DNA of 64,000 bases. Origin: Anopheles merus. Taxonomy: Eukaryota > Arthropoda > Insecta > Diptera > Culicidae. Within the stretch, counting starts at the first letter, position 1. Each line of letters begins with the position of its first letter. Location: assembly GCF_017562075.2 (NCBI RefSeq), contig NC_054083.1:39167255-39231254 (forward strand), written 5' to 3'. The notes beneath the pieces were generated by a model. That model made no database searches, had not been told where the DNA came from, and was given only the letters and a program-made list of their open reading frames with translations. The translations under genes were made by a program, and so were the position numbers. Of the stretch, positions 57,662 through 64,000 are shown piece after piece.

Positions 57662-60007
57662 AACAGACTACCGTAAAGTGCAACACATTCCTAACATGAG
57701 CAAGCAGCAAACGCCGGCGGCGGCGTCTTTTGCAGCGCAGCCCGTGCGTGTGCGTTTCGCTATAGAGTCGATGGATGCGCATTAGCATTAGCACGGTGTG
57801 ATAAAAGCGGTAGATAACAATACAATACAGTGGCGTGTGTGTGTGAAGAAACAGTTTGGAAAAGCAGCTCCATTGGAGGAATGAGTGCAGGAAGAGATTG
57901 TTGCCACCAAACGGAAGGAAACAAAGCCCGTCGCGCATGCGCAGATCGGACCAAAATTTACAGTTTGCGAGCAAACTAGAAGAGATTAGTAAAGGGAGCA
58001 CTGGCTAAAAAGACCGATCAAATATGCAGCACAGTTGCAAATGGGGGGAGGGAAAAAGATGAATCAAAATTACGTAGAACATTTGGTGGAGCCCCGGGTT
58101 TGTGCCCACCCTCCGGGGTCCAGGTTAACTATTTAGATTGATAGAGGAAAAAAGTGCACGAAAGTAGCGCATATGGCTACGCTTTTTCGAATCCAATTGT
58201 GCGTGCTTTTGAGTTGAGTAATTTGTAATCAGGTTAGAATCATACCTTTTCTGGTGGTGTGTCGGATCACTTTCCTGTTGGTTTTTGTGTAGCAATTTTT
58301 TCCAGTTTTGAGAGAATGTCCTTTCAATTAACGATGCCGCTGGCTTGCAATATTGTTTACTGTCCTTTGATTATGTGTTGTTCGTGTTTTTCTTCATCTT
58401 TTTTTAAATAACGTTTATACAGTCTTGAATTATTATTTTTACCGCACTTAGCCATGTATATTATGAGTTTAATATGATTGTATAAAACAAGAGTTTGCTA
58501 GAGAAGATGAAAAAAAAAACAAAAAAAAAGAAACAGAAACATAAGAAGGAGACATGTGAATGTGAGAAAAGAAAGCTAAAAAAACACACACACATTAACA
58601 TTACACAACATAACTGATATTCGAGCGGAGGTGGGGCAGGTTTAAGCAGAATTAACAAACCCATACGGTAATTGTGAAACATTAGATGTGGCCATGAGAT
58701 GTGATGAGGCTTGTTTGATGTGCTCAGGAAGGCAGGAACGATGCCGGATTGGGCAATCCCTGTCATGAATGGGGGGAAGGGTATTTAAATGTTTTAGGTA
58801 AAAAGCGTATCAAAAGAAAGAAAAGTTAGCCTGTTTTCAGTTACAGCAACAGGGGTAGCCGGCACGAGAGAGAGAGAGAGAGCGGAACACATTTATTCAT
58901 CCATATTATACATATGAAACATAAATTCATACCCTTCACATTTCATACACGTGCATTCACGTGCTAGGGGCCGGGGAGGATGCTCTAACTGCTAGTGCTA
59001 GGGTCATAAGCGTGTACCGGTTTTGGGACGGGGGAACGAGCTCTGGCTGAAGATAAGGAACTGATGGTGTAATCTGCATTAAATACGAATTGTTTCGGGT
59101 TTTCGAGAGCCGCCTAGATATACACATACAAACAACACACGTAAACACACACCGTGGTTATTAGCAAATGTTTTACTAAATATTGAACATAATTAAGTTA
59201 CGTATCGAACGCGAATGCTGTAAATTGTCGTGTGCTCTTCTCCTATCTTCGGCAACGTTGCTCCCCTATCCCCCTCCCTCTAAACCAAGTTAATCCAGTT
59301 AATCTACTTGAGAAATGTAAGCTACAGTCAGCCGAGTACCGCCCTCGTTCTAATAATTGCAATATTTGTTGTGCAACTTTGCAAAAACCCCTGGCGCTGA
59401 TAACAGAATCCGATGCAAACAATTCAGGAAGTAGCAGTGGCAGCAGCAGGATCAGGATCAGGGTTGGTGTTGTTGTATGAGCTTGAGTGCGATATTAAAT
59501 GGTACCAAACGAACGCCGGTAACGGTGTCAATGATGTATTGCGGATGCAGAATGCTCTGTCCCCCCCCCCCTCCCAGGCGGGGTAGTAGATGCGATCCTT
59601 TGCGATCATTGAACGTAGGAACGAGCGAACGAACACGATCGAGCGAATGATGGCGAGACTTGGGACTGACAGGGAGGAGGGCAAAACACTCGAACCGATA
59701 ATAAAGTAATATAAAATACGCTTTCCACAATTTCTCACTAGTAGGTGACGAGCTCTGGCCGAGAGCTGTATAATGCATGAAGCAGAAATAAAGGCAATTT
59801 AGATACAATAACCGATCGGATGGCTTATCTTGGCCCGTGAACTCCACTCCACTGAAGAACGAAAGGAGGAATGCTTACACATTCTGGTAACTTGTAGTGC
59901 AAACTGGTAAACCGCTAGCCTACTATAGGCAGGCCACATTCCTGCGTACTTCCACGATCGTCCAGGATACTGCTCAGGTACGACATTAGCGTGTGCGTTC
60001 CAAACTG
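57662..60007. other. 3' UTR of the TMEM55-type gene and convergent flank of the TPPP-like gene
   Basis: About 2.3 kb of AT-rich DNA with poly-A and GA runs (58510-58540, 58866-58880) and a small GC-rich hairpin near 58090-58122 (CCCCGG...CCGGGG). No exon is recognised on either strand. Confidence 0.55.
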
Positions 60008-60545
60008 TCAGGAAGTGATGCCGGGCGGCCCACAGTTGGTTAACTTTTCCTTCACCTCCTCCACACTGATCTGCTTTTCGTTGCATAGCAGCGCCAGGAA
60101 CTGCAGGTACTCGTCGTAGTCCAGGGTAGACTTTCTGCAAACGTGTGGAGGAAACAGGTAGTGAAAGTGAAGGTTGCAATTTTTCCCATCCCATCACATG
60201 TGGTGCCACGCAAGGTTCTATCTGTGCTCCCCCAGCGATTGGGGAATGCTTGTAACAAATGCTTGTAATCACGCGATGCATCCTGCCACCATCGTGTGCC
60301 ACCATACACGCATCATGACCTTACCTAAACTCGAAAAATATTAACCCCGTCTGGGTGAGGGTGAAATGTTTGGGCCCGATCAGGTTGGCCTGTTGCATCC
60401 AGCAGTCACTTTGCGATAGCAGGATGCGTTTTCCATCGCCTTGGAAGGAGTTCAGCGTCGGACGGTATTTGGCGAACAGCGTAAACATTGAGAGCAGCGT
60501 TGGAGGTTTCACCTTGCTGGTGGTGGTCGGTGGATTGCTGGCCAT
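60008..60545 (-). CDS. Short TPPP/p25-alpha family protein
   Basis: Two exons, 60545-60325 and 60134-60008, encode 115 aa. The fold pattern matches the p25-alpha core of tubulin polymerization-promoting proteins: SMFTLFAKYR, SDCWMQQANLIGPKHFTLTQTGLIFFEFRK, then LDYDEYLQFLALL. It lacks the C-terminal Gly/Arg-rich half of vertebrate TPPP that contributes to microtubule binding, so it is a short-type member. Whether it binds tubulin is open. Conservation is moderate and the family call rests on alignment by eye. Confidence 0.78.
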
Positions 60546-61943
60546 CGGAATTTCGTTACTGCCGGGTAATTTAGATGCGAATGGGCCTAAATGCTACGTG
60601 TCGGTGTGCCGCGAGGGAAGTGTGTGAGCTGTGGCAGCGCCGTTTGTTGGCAACGTAATAACAGCATTCGTTTGGTAGCAACAGTAGGCGTTGCTACGGG
60701 GGTTCGTGAAACATATGGCAACAGCTACTTAGGTAACTAGTTCTACGCTGTTGAGAAAGGGCAGAAACGTTGCATTGTATTTTTTTAATATGCTCAACTG
60801 CATGCACGTTTAACCATTCAATGTACTTTTGGGTAATCTGGGGATAGAATTATAGAGATTTTGATTCCATTAGTTATTTTACTGATCCGCATAATGAACG
60901 GACCAAAGGGAATTCTAACCGTTAAATCGATTCAAACATATTTCGCTATCGTCGATTTGTTATAAAAAAGATATTTGTTTATTTTTTTTTCTTTTGCTCT
61001 AGCGATCTCCCTTCCTCGTCTAGCTTAGATAGCTGTCGATCAAGCTCTTCTTCAATTTATTCGACCCCTTCGTCCACGAGATGTAGTACAGCTATTCTCT
61101 AATAGGTGGCGCCCCTCACACACAAATCACTCGAGGAACGCGGGTTTTTTGAATGCATTTCCGTTGAGCGAACGGCCATGGTATTGGTTTTATTGATGAA
61201 AGTAAAAGTACTACAAAGTAAAAGGAAGTAAGAAGCAGAAATCGTGCCGTCAATTACTAATGATTAGGGGAATTAGCTGAGAAAATAGATGCGCGCGGTC
61301 CCATACGACGCACGTGCGTTCCTTTCCCTTGCATTATCGAATAAGCTTTCCAGCTTTCACTATAGCCTAGAGATCATCATTGAAGTCACTTTGAAGAAAT
61401 CTTAGATTAATGAATGCTTCTTTATTTTGCTTATAGCAATGTTCGACAACAGGCAGTGCTTAAATCAACCATGGACCGTTTGGTTGCGTATATATATATA
61501 TATATATATCTAATTCACAGACGCTTACATGTATTTCCCAAGGAGTGTCATATTCCTGCTGTTCCGCTTACTTATCAAGGCACTTAGCTAAATACAATGC
61601 GATTCATCGCAAATGAGTTCTCTCTTATCGCAAATATTTCTGAATACGAACTTATTTGTCGTACGTAAAACGCAATATATAACAACAACTTTAGTTGGTA
61701 GATAATAAACAATATGAAAAAATTAGGAAACTCACGATTTGGCACTGCACGCGGGGTGAGTGCATTTTGGGACGATCACTCCACCTGGAATGCAACCACT
61801 TGGAAGGAATCCGTTTCGCTGAACTCGGGCTGGCGAAACCACTGCTTTCAGCCTTTCACATTTCGAATGTGCTTACGCGCAAATTGTCTAAGCACCTGGG
61901 GTTTGCGCAAAATGCGGACATATGATCACTTTTCGCCTTCCTC
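60546..61943. other. Intergenic DNA upstream of the TPPP-like gene and 3' of the innexin
   Basis: AT-rich. It contains a (TA)n run at 61489-61509 and a minus-strand AATAAA at 61426-61421 that could serve the innexin. No exon is supported. Confidence 0.55.
61489..61509. repeat. (TA)n microsatellite
   Basis: About ten TA units in intergenic DNA. Confidence 0.95.
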
Positions 61944-63277
61944 TCAAACGCCTTCCTCATCGTATCCTTCCGGATCGGTGTAAAAGTCTGGTTCACCACC
62001 CTTCGGCATTCGGAACGTTTTGTGACCATTGTGGCCCTTCGCCTTCGACACACTCTGGACCAGTTCTCGGCCGACGATCGGGTTCAGATTGCGGCACAGC
62101 TGATAAAGCAAGAACCACTGACCGACGCCCTGACCGTCCAGCGCACGTACGACATACGACGTACGAATCGGGTACAGTGGAGCGGTAAGCAGCCACAGGC
62201 GAAAGCTTTTGCTGCACAGCACCACTATCCAGAAGAGTAGATTCAGCATCGATATCACCAGCAGCCCTAGGAACCACAGCCAGATGAAGGCAAAGATCTT
62301 CTCGTTGACCACGTTCAGCGGCAGCAGGCACAGTCCGTCCCGGTTTTGCTTCGAACCGCTCGGCCCGACGAAGTGGAAATCACACTTGGCAATTTTCGGA
62401 AACACCTGCGAGTTGTACCGGTTCCAGGAGGGAAAATCGAACGACAGCAGCGCCTTGACGGCGGGATGGTAGTTCGACCAGAAGCCGGAAAAGATCACGT
62501 TCACGAGGAAGATGTTCAGCAGCACGTTGCAGAAGTTGAGCAGCGTGCAGAAGCAATACCGCAGCAGGTACGTGCGGTGCAGGCGGGGGAAATCGGCCGA
62601 CAGGTAAGTGATCAGCTGCTTCTTGCGTGTCTTCTCCCAGTGATCCGGAACGATGGGTGTAGCTGACGGTGGGAAGAAATAGCTTACACTTTGTCCTTGG
62701 ACTGTTTGGAGGACTCGACTGTTGATACTTACTTAAACCATCACACAGTGATTGCAGACGACCGGCTTCCCAGGCCTTCCACAGGAAGTTGGGCACCGAG
62801 AACATGCACGCCTGCAGCGCCAGTATGAACACGACCCACTGGTAGTATTTCTGGTAGGATCGCTCGCTCTCCGGGATGTGTCCAATCTTGGCATTGATCT
62901 TCACCAAATCGGTGCTATCCAACACTGTAGAAAGAGCAAGAAACACAAGCGCACGCAAAAACAATTACAGCAGGTAACCTAACATCCAGCGCACACACAA
63001 ACGCCGGCGTGTCATGGAATACAGTACCGAAGTTCGGATCGCTGCTAATGTAGGTGCCCATGATCCAGCAGAATTCGTTCATCGTCGAAGAGGACACCGT
63101 GCCGGATCCGATCACGCAGTCGATCGGATTGCCAAAGTATTGGCGGGCGGATAGCAACAGTGACGCTAGCAGCAGCAGAAACACCGTCACACGACAGTGA
63201 AGCCGCCATACGAGATCGGTCGAGTTGACCTGCTTGATCTGCAGAATGCTCTGCAACGGCCTTACAAATTCCAGCAT
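61944..63277 (-). CDS. Innexin (invertebrate gap-junction channel subunit)
   Basis: Three exons, 63277-63028, 62924-62733 and 62662-61944, encode 386 aa, in phase. The start MLEFVRPLQS was preferred because upstream codons in frame lack an ATG. Four membrane segments are apparent. The first is near residues 30-45 (VFLLLLASLLL). The family signature YYQWV is at 110-114, opening the second. The last is in EKIFAFIWLWFLGLLVISML. Each extracellular loop shows two Cys: NPIDC and MNEFCW in loop 1, KIAKCDFHFVGPSG and GLCLLPLNVVNEK in loop 2. Innexins form hexameric channels linking cytoplasms of adjacent cells, or hemichannels. I cannot assign it confidently to one of the numbered dipteran innexins. 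A neighbouring start codon lies 680 bp away on the other strand. Confidence 0.95.
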
Positions 63278-63956
63278 CTCGATGCTGTATTTGTTGTTGG
63301 GCTGCTTGTTATATGCGGATGTTACGGGGAAGCACTTGGAAATTCGGAACAAGCTACGCCGGTTCGCTTCAGTGGCACATGATGGGCGATTTTCTATGGA
63401 TCAATCACTCCGGGCACTGTCCGGGCGGTACTCTCTGTATCTTTCGTCGGACAGAAGAACTTAAAAGAGCTCACGGCATGCTTGTCGGTGTAGTAGTTCA
63501 AATTAAAAATGGCGTCTCTCGATTATCCGGGGTGACGCGAGAACGACCAGGACATGGTAGACAGAGAGAGCGAGAGGGATAATCAGCGAGATAATATTCC
63601 CGAGCCGTTGATAACGAAACGTAATTAAAAATTGTGAGCAAAACTTGTTCTATTCTTCAAAATGTAAAATTAACACAATAATTAATGTTTTTAGGTGTCT
63701 ATTTTCACAATCTGCGAGTGGGATATAATTTCACCCACCCGATATCGTAAATCGGGCCAAATTTGACAGCCATCTGACAGGTGCGCCATGGTAGCCCGTC
63801 GCGGTTTATCCCGCAGCAGAATGTCAAGTTGCAATACCAAACAACTCTCTGCTCGGCCGCTTTTGATAGATGAAAATTACTAGTTTTCGCTGTGATTTTG
63901 TCACATTATCTTACTTTGTGTAGTGTAACCGAGCTCGGTAGGTCCATTATACCACG
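63278..63956. promoter_or_regulatory. Divergent promoter interval (innexin and the gene at the window end)
   Basis: 679 bp separate the innexin ATG (-) from a plus-strand ATG at 63957. The interval should contain both promoters. No TATA box stands out. Confidence 0.45.
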
Positions 63957-63974
63957 ATGGACAATAACTTTGAG
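63957..63974 (+). CDS. First coding exon of a gene truncated by the window end
   Basis: ACCACGATGG gives an ATG in good context, coding MDNNFE, then a perfect GTAAGT donor at 63975 in phase 0. The rest lies beyond the window, so the product cannot be named. Confidence 0.5.
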
Positions 63975-64000
63975 GTAAGTTATGCAGCTAGGCGTCAAAT

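Noticed and set aside
58090..58122. A short GC-rich hairpin downstream of the TMEM55-type gene, considered as a SECIS-like or regulatory element
   Set aside because: It lacks the non-Watson-Crick quartet (ATGA...GA) of SECIS elements, and no in-frame UGA selenoprotein lies next to it.
1..64000. CRISPR arrays, prokaryotic operons, phage or viral genes
   Set aside because: No regularly spaced direct repeats, Shine-Dalgarno-led gene clusters or viral structural and replication genes were seen. The window is ordinary intron-containing insect DNA.

Overview
This is eukaryotic DNA, almost certainly from a mosquito of the genus Anopheles. The genes are split by GT-AG introns, coding exons are GC-rich inside AT-rich non-coding DNA, and simple-sequence repeats and short non-autonomous transposons are common. 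Two SINEs resemble my recollection of SINE200 of the Anopheles gambiae group, and all recognisable proteins are of insect type. Exon junctions were worked out by hand. For each multi-exon gene the phases match and the summed exon lengths divide by three.

Layout. 2.0-3.3 kb (-): an OSER1-like gene. 5.4 kb (+): an orphan candidate coding exon. 6.8-24.1 kb (+): the complete O-GlcNAc transferase gene (Ogt/sxc; seven coding exons, 1055 aa), with introns of 5 and 8 kb holding long (CT)n and (GA)n tracts, a SINE and an unexplained coding-like ORF. 24.1-26.7 kb: a SINE, a MITE and flanking DNA. 26.7-30.4 kb (+): a syntaxin-6/10 gene whose first intron contains two minus-strand genes for secreted TIL-domain protease inhibitors, and whose second intron is a U12-type AT-AC intron. 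31.9-33.5 kb (-): an intronless selenocysteine-specific elongation factor (EEFSEC). 34.7-37.1 kb (+): an SLC12A8-type cation-chloride cotransporter. 38.6-39.0 kb (-): Mediator MED10. 39.6-40.5 kb (-): splicing factor SMNDC1/SPF30, divergent from a small unknown gene (+) at 41 kb. 41-43 kb: a repeat-rich stretch with a possible LTR and inverted repeats. 43.2-44.3 kb (+): peflin, followed by a PIF/Harbinger-like MITE. 46.3-47.0 kb (+): ZMAT2/Snu23. 48.4-51.3 kb (-): a choline transporter-like protein (SLC44A1 type), divergent from a DUF4806 gene (51.8-53.1 kb, +). 54.7-57.7 kb (+): a TMEM55/PIP4P lipid phosphatase. 60.0-60.5 kb (-): a short TPPP/p25-alpha protein. 61.9-63.3 kb (-): an innexin. 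63.96 kb (+): the first exon of a gene that leaves the window.

The genes are mostly unrelated housekeeping genes, so the neighbourhood does not form a pathway. Two (SMNDC1, ZMAT2) act in the spliceosome. The most interesting signals are structural: the AT-AC intron, the nested inhibitors, the complementary CT/GA tracts flanking Ogt exons 3-4, two foldback MITEs and several coding-like stretches that I cannot name.
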